This document shows positions 27,072-36,295 of a stretch of 64,000 nt of DNA, piece by piece. The translations under genes were made by a program, and so were the position numbers. How positions within the stretch are numbered: position 1 is the stretch's first letter; every line of letters begins with the position of its first letter. The stretch is taken from positions 2,123,635-2,187,634 of the forward strand of contig CP139021.1 of the NCBI GenBank assembly GCA_034044135.1. Direction: 5' to 3'. The notes beneath the pieces were generated by a model, which searched no databases, was not told where the DNA came from, and saw nothing but the letters and a program-made list of their open reading frames with translations. This DNA comes from Flammeovirgaceae bacterium SG7u.111 (GTDB taxonomy: Bacteria > Bacteroidota > Bacteroidia > Cytophagales > Flammeovirgaceae).

Positions 27072-28490
27072 CTAGAACTCTGTATAATACAGTTGAAGTT
27101 TCATTTCCTTATCAAACTCATAATTAGGGCCGCCAATAATCAACTTACCTGTTGATTCAGGGTTTGCTATTGCTGCTTCTTGGTAAGCCGATACATTGCC
27201 AAATACATCAGAGCTCTCCTTGGTAATAGGAGTAGTCAATATTAATCCATTATTATCAATAGTCTTATTCATAACCCCTTGAATATATGTAGTGATTCTA
27301 GGGATAGTGTAGTTCCTTCCACTGAAATTATAAGTCAGTGTCAACATGGATGCGCTAGCTTCACCAAAAAGAAATGATGGGCCATCTTCTGCATTCAAAG
27401 ATCCATCGCTGTTTGGTAGGAGGAAGATGAGGTCGGCAGGAGGAGTGGCGTGGTCATCTACTGTAGATGGTGGTGGGCTAAAGAAGAGTTCTGCTCTATT
27501 AACCACTGCCAACTGATCGGTTATCAAGTTTTCTAAGCCTGGGAATTCGATTTTGGTAGCAATGCCAATACCTTCTTGGATATACAATTCATTATTGGTT
27601 TCAGAAGTAGGTATCGGATTGTCTTTAGTAAGACCCGATAAGTACTTGCTTTCAGAAAAGTCATTTTCGATGTTGTGAAACGCTCTTCCAAACCCAATAG
27701 TTTTGTAACTTGATACCGTGTCGCCAGGCTCAGAATAATAAACTCTGAGGTAAGCAACTGCACCGGTTGTATAAGGGCGTAAAGCTAACAAATGTCCTTT
27801 GTCACCTTCTTTTGGCCTTAGTCTAATTCCATTTATAAATGCCTCAAACTCATCTTGAAACTGAAGGACAGAATTCCCGCTCTCGTTGAAGATCTTCGTC
27901 CCAAAGTCGTCGCTAAGCCTAATTATAAGCCTACGTAAAGAGTCTTGAGAGAAATCATAGGTTTTCTCCCCAAGTAACTCAGGTTTGACGTTCTCAATCT
28001 TCTCGCTGTGGTAATAGACAGTAGTATCAAGTTGTTCGGCAAGCTCGTGCACCTCGTAAGTTACTGGCAAATTAGTATCGCCAAAAATCTCAGCTAGCGG
28101 CAAAGAGAATACAATTGAATCAAAAACAGCATCGTCGCTGCCAAAGACCAATGCACTGTCTTCCGTAGGCAAAATAAGTTGCATGAAGCCTTGTGCCGAG
28201 GTTTCTCCAAACTTCTCGTCAGCATAGCGCCCTACTAGTGTATAGCGGGTATCGCTGGTGTTGATCGAGTCTAGCAACACTATTGAGGTTTTTACTTCTA
28301 GCGAATCGGTGAAGAATGTGCCCTCTATCAAGTTGTCCCCTTGGAGCTCTAGCCCTATCCTGTTCGTAGTTCCGCAGGATGTAAAGTATAAAAGGATTAC
28401 TACTAAAAGTAATCCTTTATAGGGTGAATAAATCTTATTAGGCTTTTTGCTGCCGTTCAATTTATTTAGTAAGATCATTATAAAGTTCAT
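27072..28490 (-). CDS. DUF4270 lipoprotein
   Basis: A 472-aa lipoprotein. The lipobox is YFTSC with C39, after a basic N-terminus and the helix GLLLVVILLYF. An internal ATG four codons downstream (28478) is an alternative start. The body (LIEGTFFTDSLEVKTSIVLLDSINTSDTRYTLVGRYADEKFGETSAQGFMQLILP, then FGFGRAFH...) matches the DUF4270 family, which in Bacteroidota is repeatedly found beside a short glycogen-synthase-like gene, as here. It overlaps that gene's end by 29 bp, so the two are cotranscribed and probably coupled. Function of DUF4270 is unknown. Confidence 0.85.
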   Translation of the reverse strand: MNFIMILLNKLNGSKKPNKIYSPYKGLLLVVILLYFTSCGTTNRIGLELQGDNLIEGTFFTDSLEVKTSIVLLDSINTSDTRYTLVGRYADEKFGETSAQGFMQLILPTEDSALVFGSDDAVFDSIVFSLPLAEIFGDTNLPVTYEVHELAEQLDTTVYYHSEKIENVKPELLGEKTYDFSQDSLRRLIIRLSDDFGTKIFNESGNSVLQFQDEFEAFINGIRLRPKEGDKGHLLALRPYTTGAVAYLRVYYSEPGDTVSSYKTIGFGRAFHNIENDFSESKYLSGLTKDNPIPTSETNNELYIQEGIGIATKIEFPGLENLITDQLAVVNRAELFFSPPPSTVDDHATPPADLIFLLPNSDGSLNAEDGPSFLFGEASASMLTLTYNFSGRNYTIPRITTYIQGVMNKTIDNNGLILTTPITKESSDVFGNVSAYQEAAIANPESTGKLIIGGPNYEFDKEMKLQLYYTEF

Positions 28491-29271
28491 AATAAGAATC
28501 TTCGTATTGTTCGTTTGGTTCTATCGTATCGATAGTTTTGTTTGAAAAATCGGCAAATAAGCCGTTGATTTTCTCATCTACTTCTTTGCTGGCCTTGGTT
28601 ACCAAATCAGAGTATTCAGCTCCTATTTTGATGAAACCTTGGTAATCTTGAGACTTGAGGTTTACCAGCATATCGTCCTCAATGTCCATCATTTTTACTT
28701 TGCTTAGCAAGTTTTCATCAAACTTGTGGGCAAACTCAGTGTTGTAAACGGTGAAGACTGTTTTCGCATCCTTAAACATAGGATCGTTTTTGTAAGTAGT
28801 CTTCAAATACATCGGGATCAAACTAGTCATCCAATCGTTACAGTGAACGATATCTGGTGCCCAGCCTAATTTTTTAACCGTTTCGATCACGCCTTTGCAG
28901 AAAAAGATTGCACGCTCATCATTATCAACATGGAACTGCTCCTGCTTATCGGTAAATACCGACTTGCGGTGGAAGTAGTCTTCGTTGTCAATGAAATACA
29001 CTTGCAATTTTGCACTTGGGATTGAGGCAACCTTAATGGTCAATGGTTTTTCTTCATCGCCAACAGCAATGTTGATACCTGATAGCCTCACTACTTCATG
29101 CAATCTGTTCTTTCTCTCGTTGATAAGACCGAATCTTGGCACCATAATCCTTATTTCCATGCCTCTTTCTTGCATGGATTGAGGCAGCTTTCTTACGTAG
29201 TTGGCTACTTCTGAACTGTTAAGGAAAGGATTAATCTCGCTTGAGACATATAGGATTTTGAGCTGTGACAT
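28462..29271 (-). CDS. Glycogen/starch synthase-like protein, GT5 N-terminal domain only
   Basis: 269 aa matching only the N-terminal (ADP-glucose synthase-type) Rossmann domain of GT5: LKILYVSSEINPFLNSSEVANYVRKLPQSMQERGMEIRIMVPRFG, then DNDERAIFFCKGVIETVKKLGWAPDIVHCNDWMTSLIPMYLK. The usual 'KtGGLaDv' donor-binding motif is replaced by NSSEVANYV. The C-terminal GT1-type domain, needed for catalysis in full synthases, is absent. It is therefore unlikely to be a normal glycogen synthase. It is cotranscribed with the DUF4270 lipoprotein gene and is preceded by a clear promoter. A carbohydrate-binding or regulatory role is a guess. Confidence 0.82.
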   Translation of the reverse strand: MSQLKILYVSSEINPFLNSSEVANYVRKLPQSMQERGMEIRIMVPRFGLINERKNRLHEVVRLSGINIAVGDEEKPLTIKVASIPSAKLQVYFIDNEDYFHRKSVFTDKQEQFHVDNDERAIFFCKGVIETVKKLGWAPDIVHCNDWMTSLIPMYLKTTYKNDPMFKDAKTVFTVYNTEFAHKFDENLLSKVKMMDIEDDMLVNLKSQDYQGFIKIGAEYSDLVTKASKEVDEKINGLFADFSNKTIDTIEPNEQYEDSYYELYNDLTK

Positions 29272-29299
29272 ATTCTCTGTTTTTTACATTAAATAACTG

Positions 29300-29329
29300 C
29301 AAAAATACAATAAATCACGGTCTTTTCAA
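29300..29329 (-). promoter_or_regulatory. Promoter of the GT5-DUF4270 operon
   Basis: On the minus strand: TTG (plus 29327-29329), a 19-bp spacer, TATTTTTG (plus 29300-29307). It is an exact Bacteroidota consensus, 29 bp before the ATG at 29271. Confidence 0.7.
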
Positions 29330-29564
29330 TATTGTTTATTTCATCGAAATTTGTTATGATATAAGAAGAAATTTCCTTTTCTAGCTTTAAAGGCTTGTTT
29401 TTTTTTGACAATACTTCCAATAACTAAAGCTTAGCAAGTAGATCTGATTTAGTTTGAAGCTATAATCAATATAAAAGCCCTGTTGGCCGAAAACCAAAAT
29501 ATTCTTTTGTCATGAAATAAATGCAAGTGAGAGAGAAATGGATGCCTGAGAGGTTGTGCTTTTT

Positions 29565-30272
29565 TTAGTTTTTTCCGAAGTCTATGGCTTTCATTTCTAA
29601 GAATACTCCACCAATAATGCTGTCTTGGCCATAAAATGGATCTTCAGAATTGGTGATGTATTTGAAAAGCTCTACTTTTTTATAGACCATCCCTACGCTA
29701 TCTGCATATACTTCCCAGCGCACATCGCGGTTTACAAGAGAAGAGTCGTATTGTTGGTTTACAATGAGCGTACGAGGGAATACGGTGCTGGCTACTTCGT
29801 AGCTATTACCGAGGCTATCTATCTGGAAGTTGTCTTCTCCTTGGTCATTGTAGATATTTGCATTCCACGTTTTACTATTTTCCACAGGAAGGGCAAGTTT
29901 CACTATGGGGATATTATTTTCGGTTTTGATGATTTTAAGGTTTTTTTCCCTAGCTGTCCACACCGAATCTATCCTCCAGCGGTCAGCAGAGTTTTCCCTT
30001 CTAAATCGTTCTATCCTATAAAAAGGAAGGTTGTCAAGTCCTGTTTCCAGAGCAGCTACCTCTTCTTTTATCTGGTATTCGCTACTGTCGTTGGGGTTAA
30101 GCTCATCGTACAAAATTTGTTGAACGTCATAGACTACATAATGACCCACTTCTAAGGGTAAAAAACTATTGCCATAGCGGGTGTTTTGTGGTTCTATATC
30201 GCCCAAGTCACATGAAATGACCAATACGGGCACAGCTAGCAGTAAAAATAGAAATTTGACCAATGATCTCAT
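29565..30272 (-). CDS. Lipoprotein of unknown function (235 aa)
   Basis: Signal peptide II MRSLVKFLFLLLAVPVLVISCD with C21. The mature part is a small beta-rich domain (FLPLEVGHYVVYDVQQILYD, NLPFYRIERFRRENSADRWRIDSVWTAREKNLKIIKTENNIPIVKLALPVENSKTW) of the kind often found as uncharacterised Bacteroidota envelope lipoproteins. No family name can be given. It lies 74 bp downstream of the lipidated RidA gene on the same strand and could be cotranscribed with it. Confidence 0.75.
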   Translation of the reverse strand: MRSLVKFLFLLLAVPVLVISCDLGDIEPQNTRYGNSFLPLEVGHYVVYDVQQILYDELNPNDSSEYQIKEEVAALETGLDNLPFYRIERFRRENSADRWRIDSVWTAREKNLKIIKTENNIPIVKLALPVENSKTWNANIYNDQGEDNFQIDSLGNSYEVASTVFPRTLIVNQQYDSSLVNRDVRWEVYADSVGMVYKKVELFKYITNSEDPFYGQDSIIGGVFLEMKAIDFGKN

Positions 30273-30346
30273 TTTCTTCTATTAATATAAAGATGATACC
30301 AAATCCTAACGCCTTTTGTACCCGCATGGTGCATCAAAGAATCAAA

Positions 30347-30811
30347 TTAACGGGCGGCGGTCAGGGCTATTTCAATGAGAGCGTTTCCAGGTAGCGAGTC
30401 CACTTGAACGGTTGCTCTTGCAGGTGCCCCTTCGGTAAAATAAGAGCCGTAAAGTTCATTTACTTTACCATAGTTTGCCAAATCGGTAAGGTAGATCGTG
30501 CAACTTACCGTATTGGCATAGGTAAAACCCTCTGCTTCCAAAACAGCTCCAAGGTTGCTCATTACTTGTGTAGTTTGGGCCTCAATACCTTCCACCAATT
30601 TCTTTGCTTCAGGATCTATGCCTATCTGCCCAGCAGCATAAAGGGTGTTTCCTACCAATATGGCTTGGCTGTATGGTCCCACGGGCAGAGGGGCCTTGTC
30701 AGTTTTTACGATTTTCCTGTTAGAGGCAGCTTCTTCTCCCTTTTGGGGAGCGGCGCAGCTAGCAAGCAAAGAGAGGGTAAATAGAACAGCAACTGATTTT
30801 CTGAAATTCAT
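30347..30811 (-). CDS. RidA-family protein with a lipoprotein signal peptide
   Basis: The C-terminal 120 residues are a full RidA/YjgF domain: APLPVGPYSQAILVGNTLYAAGQIGIDPEAKKLVEG, then a central TIYLTDLANYGKVNELYGSYF and the signature GAPARATVQVDSLPGNALIEIALTA, including the substrate-anchoring arginine of PARATV. Canonical RidA is cytosolic and deaminates reactive enamines. Here MNFRKSVAVLFTLSLLASC adds a type II signal peptide with lipidated C19 and a short linker. The protein should be exported and membrane-anchored. There is no alternative start that would skip the signal. Confidence 0.88.
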   Translation of the reverse strand: MNFRKSVAVLFTLSLLASCAAPQKGEEAASNRKIVKTDKAPLPVGPYSQAILVGNTLYAAGQIGIDPEAKKLVEGIEAQTTQVMSNLGAVLEAEGFTYANTVSCTIYLTDLANYGKVNELYGSYFTEGAPARATVQVDSLPGNALIEIALTAAR

Positions 30812-31038
30812 AGCATTGTGGTTTTAAGTGTAGAAAATTTCTAATTGTGCTGTTTTGGTAGGGAGGGGGTGGAAAGTGATTGTGAACGCATGTTTAAACT
30901 TTAAGTTTTTAAGCTAAAATTAAAACATGCTCTAAGTTATAAATATCAATTGAATTAAAGAAAGAGAAGTTTAAGTTCGGGAATGTGAGGTACAATTCAA
31001 AACTTAAACTCGCTCCAAAAGAAAGGTAGGAGGTGGGA

Positions 31039-31689
31039 TTACACTTTTTTCATCAGCGAAATAGCCTCCCTAGGATTTTCAGCTTTGAAAACGGCGCTTC
31101 CAGCTACCAAGATATTCGCCCCTGCTTCTACTATGGCTTTGGCGTTGCCCAAATCGGCTCCACCATCTATTTCTATCATCACTTCAGGCTTTACCTCGTC
31201 TAGCAGTGCCCTTAGCTTTCTTATTTTTTTGTAAGAGTGCTGGATGAACTTTTGCCCTCCAAAGCCAGGATTTACCGTCATCAGGTTTACATAGTCAATA
31301 TCAGGAATGATATCTTCCAGTACCGAGATCGGCGTATGAGGATTGAGTGCAACTCCAGGTTTACAGCCAGCATCTTGGATTTGCCCAATCACACGGTGGA
31401 GGTGGGGGCAAGCTTCGTAGTGTACCGAGATGGATGCTGCACCTAACTTGGCAAAAGTCTCTATGTACTTATCGGCATTTACAATCATCAGGTGGACGTC
31501 CAAGGGTTTCTGGGCATGTCTATTGATTGCTTCTATTACCGGCATCCCAAACGATATGTTAGGCACGAATACGCCGTCCATTACATCTATATGGAACCAG
31601 TCGGCATCGCTGCCATTCACCATTTCAATTTCTTTTTGGAGGTTGGCAAAATCAGACGCCAACATCGATGGAGCTACCATCGTTTTCAT
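31039..31689 (-). CDS. rpe: Ribulose-phosphate 3-epimerase
   Basis: Interconverts ribulose 5-phosphate and xylulose 5-phosphate, the same pathway as the split transketolase 4 kb away. A 216-aa TIM barrel with APSMLASDFANL at the N-terminus and metal-binding/catalytic segments WFHIDVMDGVFVPNISFG, HLMI, MTVNPGFGGQKFI and EIDGGAD, all intact. It is probably monocistronic; the upstream SDR gene on the same strand is 89 bp away. Confidence 0.96.
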   Translation of the reverse strand: MKTMVAPSMLASDFANLQKEIEMVNGSDADWFHIDVMDGVFVPNISFGMPVIEAINRHAQKPLDVHLMIVNADKYIETFAKLGAASISVHYEACPHLHRVIGQIQDAGCKPGVALNPHTPISVLEDIIPDIDYVNLMTVNPGFGGQKFIQHSYKKIRKLRALLDEVKPEVMIEIDGGADLGNAKAIVEAGANILVAGSAVFKAENPREAISLMKKV

Positions 31690-31778
31690 ATATTTTCTAT
31701 TTTAATGTTTTGCCAATGAGTTCAACCCATTGGGTCAAGTTGTTTTTCTAAAAGGTCAAAACTCTTTTATAGTTGAAT

Positions 31779-32591
31779 TTATGGCTTTTTTAATGGAGAA
31801 TTTGGCTCTTTTGCCATCGCATTGTAAGTCATCCTGTCCATAAAGCTAGGGAAGAACTTATTAAAGAGGACCGTTAGTTTTCCCAGCATAGTCAATATCA
31901 AAAGCTTTTTCCTTTTTTTGTTCGCCTTATAGATGTGTGCCGCACATTCTTCTGGTGGCATCATCTTTCCTTCGTTTCTTGGAGAGTCTTTCTGGGCAGT
32001 GCCATCTTCGGTCAGCGATTTCTTACGGATATTGGAAGCGGTGAAGCCAGGGCAGGCGATCATTACATGGACCCCTTTGTAGCGCATTTCGGTGCGGAGT
32101 ACTTCCAAAAAGCCTTGTAGGGCAAACTTAGACGCTGTGTACCCAGCTCTTGCGGGTAAGCCTCTAAATCCGGCAATAGAAGAGATGCCAATCACCGATC
32201 CTTTGTTTTCTATAATAGAAGGCAGGCAATATTTGGTTGCGTACACTGTGCCATAGAAGTTGATGTTCATTAGCTGGTGCATCACGGAGAGGTCAAGGTC
32301 TTCAAAAAGGGCTCGCATGGAAATCCCAGCATTATTAATGAGGATGTCGATTTTTCCCCACTGGGAAAGTACCTCGTCAGCCATGCGTTTGTTATCCTCT
32401 TCTTTGCTTACGTCAGCAACTATCCCCATTACCTCTATGCCTAGGGCGGCAAATTCTGCCTGTGCTTCGGCAACGGCTTCTGGTCTTCTACCTGTAAAGG
32501 CTACTTTCGATCCTTTCGAACCATATTCTTTCACCAGTGCCTTGCCTATTCCCGAATTTCCCCCAGTTATTACAACGACCTTTCCTTTCAT
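31779..32591 (-). CDS. Short-chain dehydrogenase/reductase
   Basis: A classical SDR of 270 aa. NAD(P)-binding TGGNSGIGK (residues 9-17), RRPE at the end of beta-2 suggesting NADPH preference, NNAG (about 88-91), catalytic Ser in GISSIAG and Y-x-x-x-K in GYTASKFALQG. The C-terminus carries a hydrophobic/basic tail (KKLLILTMLGKLTVLFNKFFPSFMDRM) as in DHRS7B-like SDRs and may associate with membrane. Substrate unknown. Confidence 0.9.
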   Translation of the reverse strand: MKGKVVVITGGNSGIGKALVKEYGSKGSKVAFTGRRPEAVAEAQAEFAALGIEVMGIVADVSKEEDNKRMADEVLSQWGKIDILINNAGISMRALFEDLDLSVMHQLMNINFYGTVYATKYCLPSIIENKGSVIGISSIAGFRGLPARAGYTASKFALQGFLEVLRTEMRYKGVHVMIACPGFTASNIRKKSLTEDGTAQKDSPRNEGKMMPPEECAAHIYKANKKRKKLLILTMLGKLTVLFNKFFPSFMDRMTYNAMAKEPNSPLKKP

Positions 32592-33113
32592 CTATAAACT
32601 ATTGGTTGAATGAGAGTGCATTTGAAATTGCTCTCGGTTGATCTAGCCGCAAAAGTACTCAGACCTAGATTAAAAAATGGGCTAAATCAGTAAAAAATGA
32701 GCAGAACCAAAAATGCTTTTTTTACCAAAACCAGTTTTTTTTACATGGCAAAGAAATTTGGCAAACTAGTATTAGAAATTGGTTTTTTTTTAAGACGTGT
32801 TTTAAAACAGTAATCATATAATAAAGAATAGAATGGGTATTCCCCATGTTTTTATCTTTAAAAGCCAATATATACTTATTAAAGTACAAGTTTTGAATAT
32901 TGCTCTCATTAACGTTTGTTAATAAGTGGTGGTGGTGCTTTTAGTAGCTTTTTAGCTGGTTTTGATGTGGTTAACGGGTAAAAAGTTGACAAGCCGTCAA
33001 ATCTTACATGCTATATTTAGCGGCATTTAATAAACTGCTTGGTTTCCAGTTCTTTTTATGAAAATAGTTACAACACCTACTCACTTATCTACTTCTCAAA
33101 ATTTAGTTTAGTT
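32592..33113. other. 522-bp intergenic region
   Basis: A divergent gap between the SDR gene (minus) and the secreted-protein gene (plus). It contains a possible SDR -7 box on the minus strand (TACTTTTG, plus 32650-32657) and otherwise AT-rich sequence without ORFs or strong hairpins. Confidence 0.4.
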
Positions 33114-33767
33114 ATGGAAACCAAGAAATTAATCCTTGCCTGCACACTCGTGTTATTAGTAATAGCACAATCATCTGCCAAAAATAAAATAAGGTGGACA
33201 TCAGGTTCGGTAATGACTACCGAGCACCAATATTATAATGGGAAAGTTTTTTATGATTATGAAAAGAAAGTTTTTCTTTATCAAAAAGATGATTCAAATA
33301 TCCAGACTTTTACACCAAGTATGGTTTCTTATTTTTCTTTTTTCGATGCTGAGTTAGAAATTATTCGCGACTATGTTTCAGTTGAAATGGACGGTGAAGA
33401 AGGCTACCAAACAAAGACCTTTTTGGAAATTGTAGGGGACCATGAGCTAACTTTGCTTCGTCAAGAAAAATCGAAAAAGAAGTATGAAATTATGGATCCA
33501 GGTACAGAAGCTGAATTTCTATTACACGCTAAGAACTTCGATTATTATGTATTTGTAAGTGGGAAATTTGTGGAGGCTAACCAATTTATAGAAAAAGTCT
33601 ACCCATTGCTCCATAAAAAACTCGACAAAGACTTTTCAAACTTGCTCACAAAGGATAATTTGAATAACAATATGTTGAGCACAGTAAGTTTTTTTCTTTC
33701 CTACTTTGAAAGAATTTTAGAGAAAGAGCCTAATCAACAAAAGATCTTTACACGAAAATCGCGCTAA
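33114..33767 (+). CDS. Secreted protein of unknown function (217 aa)
   Basis: The ATG at 33114 opens METKKLILACTLVLLVIAQSSAKNK, a clean Sec signal peptide with an AxA-like cleavage site. It is preferred over an in-frame ATG at 33039 that would add 25 residues ahead of the signal. The mature protein (VFYDYEKKVFLYQKDDSNIQTFTPSMVSYFSFFD...LVSVEMDGEEGYQTKTFLEIV) resembles the beta-rich periplasmic proteins of unknown function common in Cytophagales. No catalytic motif is evident. Confidence 0.7.
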   Translation: METKKLILACTLVLLVIAQSSAKNKIRWTSGSVMTTEHQYYNGKVFYDYEKKVFLYQKDDSNIQTFTPSMVSYFSFFDAELEIIRDYVSVEMDGEEGYQTKTFLEIVGDHELTLLRQEKSKKKYEIMDPGTEAEFLLHAKNFDYYVFVSGKFVEANQFIEKVYPLLHKKLDKDFSNLLTKDNLNNNMLSTVSFFLSYFERILEKEPNQQKIFTRKSR

Positions 33768-33910
33768 GGGCAGAGCCTAACCGTACGATATGCTTCATCA
33801 AACAGAAAGGAATGAATAAATTATTGAATAGTCAAGAGGTGGCAATCAATACGATAGAACTGCGTATCAAACAAGTTAGAGGACTGATAGCCAATGTAAT
33901 TGCCATAGGT

Positions 33911-34774
33911 TTAAAGCTTCAGCCCATCTTTACTGTACTCAGCAGGTTGCCAATTACCCTCCTTCAATATCATTAATTCCTTAAAGCCAATGTTTTGGAG
34001 TATTTCTGCCGTTTCGCCAAAGTACGAGGTGATCTCGGAAGGAACATGTGAGTCTGAATTAAGCATAATAGGGACTTTCAGTTCGAGCAAATGCTCCAAA
34101 ATCCACTTTGAAGGATAAGTTTCGACCGTCTTCTTTTTATATACCCCTCGGGTATTTACTTCTACTATCACGCCTGAGTTGGAAATTTCTTCTAGAGTTT
34201 CCAAAACAGCCTTCTGGTACCAATTAGCTGTTTCCGAAAAGAGTTTTCCGTCTTCGTCTTGCATTTTTATTTTGTCCATGTGCCCAAGCACGTCGGGGCA
34301 AGCCTCTTTGAGCATCATGCGGGTGAGTTCAAAATAACGGCTGATAAACGCCTCTACATCTCCTTCGTAGCTTGTCTGCAAGCCTTCTAAAAATGTGTTG
34401 TGTGGCCCGTCTATCTCGCAAGGTCCGCCATTTTTCTTTTCCCCTGTAAAATGAATAGAGCCAACGGTGTAATCTAGCCCAAGATTTTCTTTTTCTTCTT
34501 GGTCGATTTTAAGCAATCCCGGCACATAATCCGTTTCTAGCCCCACGTAGACCTCTATTTGGTCTTCGTATTTTTTCTTCAGGGCGTTGATTTCAGCAAG
34601 GTATTTAGGAAAATCCTCATTTTTCATGTTCCACACCGAGTCGAAGGGAACGGGAGTGTGTGAGGAAAATCCATAGCAAATCAACCCTTTTTCAATGGCG
34701 CTTTCTAGGTGTTTTTCTGGGGCTTCTTTGCCGTCGCAGTAGTGGCAGTGGCTGTGGTAATTTGTCCAAGTCAT
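33911..34774 (-). CDS. PHP-family phosphatase (histidinol-phosphatase-like)
   Basis: The 287-aa chain opens MTWTNYHSHCHYCDGKEAPEKHLESAIEKGLICYGFSSHTPVPF, the H-x-H metal motif and second metal site of PHP phosphoesterases of the HisK type. Later metal ligands sit in GLETDYVPG, GSIHFTG, VLGHMDKIK, EVNTRGVYK and NSDSHVPSE. Length and motifs fit histidinol-phosphatase (histidine biosynthesis), but no his genes are near and Bacteroidota often use HisB for that step, so another phosphate ester is possible. Confidence 0.82.
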   Translation of the reverse strand: MTWTNYHSHCHYCDGKEAPEKHLESAIEKGLICYGFSSHTPVPFDSVWNMKNEDFPKYLAEINALKKKYEDQIEVYVGLETDYVPGLLKIDQEEKENLGLDYTVGSIHFTGEKKNGGPCEIDGPHNTFLEGLQTSYEGDVEAFISRYFELTRMMLKEACPDVLGHMDKIKMQDEDGKLFSETANWYQKAVLETLEEISNSGVIVEVNTRGVYKKKTVETYPSKWILEHLLELKVPIMLNSDSHVPSEITSYFGETAEILQNIGFKELMILKEGNWQPAEYSKDGLKL

Positions 34775-34958
34775 TTCAATAGCTCTTTTGCTTTGTTCGA
34801 ATCTAAACTATCTCACCTTTTTTTTGACAAAAAACATAGAAGATTCACGCCTAATTTACCTTTCGTTAAATTTCAATAGTTCTTTAGTTTTTACCATTGC
34901 AAATGCTAAAAAGAACCCATACCTTGGCTTCGACAATATCTAAATAAAATATAAAAAC

Positions 34959-36275
34959 ATGAGCGACGAAATGCCTAATGCTGAGGAATACGAACAACAG
35001 GCTCGACTGTTGATGGATGAGGGGAAATACAATGAGGCTTTGAGAGAGACAAGCGATGGGTTTCGTACTGACGCGAGCTATATGCCACTTTACCACTTGG
35101 CAGTGGCATGTTTAAGGGAAATAGGTGGAGATGAAGAAAGAGCATTATTCGAAAATGTATTAGAAAATCCGAATGAGGCTCAAGGTTATTATAAGATAGG
35201 GGCACATTTCATTACCTATAGCGATTATGATTTAGGGCTGCCTTTTATAGAAAAGGCGTTTAAAATGGATCCTGACAATGAATATTATGCGTATGATCTT
35301 TCGGTTTGCTATGGCTCCCGGTTCGATATCCAGAAGGCATATGATACCTTGGTTAGGTTTGAGGATTCGGAAGATATAGCTGTGAGAATTAGGCTGGCTT
35401 ATTTGAATATTTTACTCGGGCAAACGGAAGGAGTGGGGGAAGAGCTGATGAAGCTGGCAAAGGAAATACCTCCTTCGGTCGATAATTACTCATCTGTGCT
35501 GGAAGTGCTCAAGGTAGATCATATGAACATGCGACAAGATGCCCTCGAAAATCCTCAGGTGGATATTATGGATTGGCATTTTATCCAATATGGAGGCGTG
35601 TTGCTTAATATTTTTGGGGAGTCGGATGAGGAGTTTGAAGTAGCGGGAGGAAGGTTTGTTGCGCTTTGGCTTTCTATGGAACAAGTGCAGCGTACGCTTG
35701 CTAACTTGTTGGTTTTGCTCAAGGCTTTAGGCAAAGTGCCGGAAAATCTATTTTATATAGATGACCGTGACTCGGAGATTCTTGCGAGGGCTTTGGGGCA
35801 AATGTTGAACCTTTACCCGGTGCCTGTGGAAGAAAAGCATACCGATATCAAAAAGAGCTTGATTGTGGCGGCTGAAGCTGATTCGTTTCAAACGGAAGAA
35901 TACTTTTTCTTAAAGTTTCAGCAGGAAGACCAAGTGCTTTTTGCCTTTAACCAAAACTGGTTGCAAGACTTATCTATTTGCCCCGATATTACCGGGTTTC
36001 TGACCCAATCCATTGGATTGCCGTGGCAAGGTGGTGAGCTAAAAATGGATACGGACGAAGACGGTGAAGTAATAAGCTCTCCAACTGATGACAGAAAGCC
36101 AGAGGTCATTGCCCAAGAGTTGGCGGTGGAAGAGTATGAAATTGATGAAGAATTTGAAGAATTGCTCGGGTTTTATACCGATTTTTCCGAATTTTTGAAG
36201 ATAAACCATGCCCAAATTAAAACCCGATTTGAGTTTGCAGTAGAAAGTCCTGTTCCAGGATCTTATTTTCATTAA
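34959..36275 (+). CDS. TPR-repeat protein
   Basis: A 438-aa acidic soluble protein. At least three tetratricopeptide-like repeats are seen in the first 180 residues: AEEYEQQARLLMDEGKYNEALRETSDGFRTDASY, AQGYYKIGAHFITYSDYDLGLPFIEKAFKMDPDNEYYAYDLS and CYGSRFDIQKAYDTLVRFEDS. The second half has no recognised domain (YFFLKFQQEDQVLFAFNQNWLQDLSI). No signal peptide; presumably a cytoplasmic scaffold. It lies 20 bp before the EEP-family gene and probably forms an operon with it. Confidence 0.75.
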   Translation: MSDEMPNAEEYEQQARLLMDEGKYNEALRETSDGFRTDASYMPLYHLAVACLREIGGDEERALFENVLENPNEAQGYYKIGAHFITYSDYDLGLPFIEKAFKMDPDNEYYAYDLSVCYGSRFDIQKAYDTLVRFEDSEDIAVRIRLAYLNILLGQTEGVGEELMKLAKEIPPSVDNYSSVLEVLKVDHMNMRQDALENPQVDIMDWHFIQYGGVLLNIFGESDEEFEVAGGRFVALWLSMEQVQRTLANLLVLLKALGKVPENLFYIDDRDSEILARALGQMLNLYPVPVEEKHTDIKKSLIVAAEADSFQTEEYFFLKFQQEDQVLFAFNQNWLQDLSICPDITGFLTQSIGLPWQGGELKMDTDEDGEVISSPTDDRKPEVIAQELAVEEYEIDEEFEELLGFYTDFSEFLKINHAQIKTRFEFAVESPVPGSYFH

Positions 36276-36295
36276 ACCTAAAAAATTTTAACCAA

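Noticed and set aside
33039-33113. Extended N-terminus of the secreted protein
   Set aside because: It would place 25 residues ahead of a clean signal peptide that begins at 33114.
33812-33976. 54-codon plus-strand ORF after the secreted-protein gene
   Set aside because: Its second half is antisense to the PHP phosphatase gene and its first half has no support.
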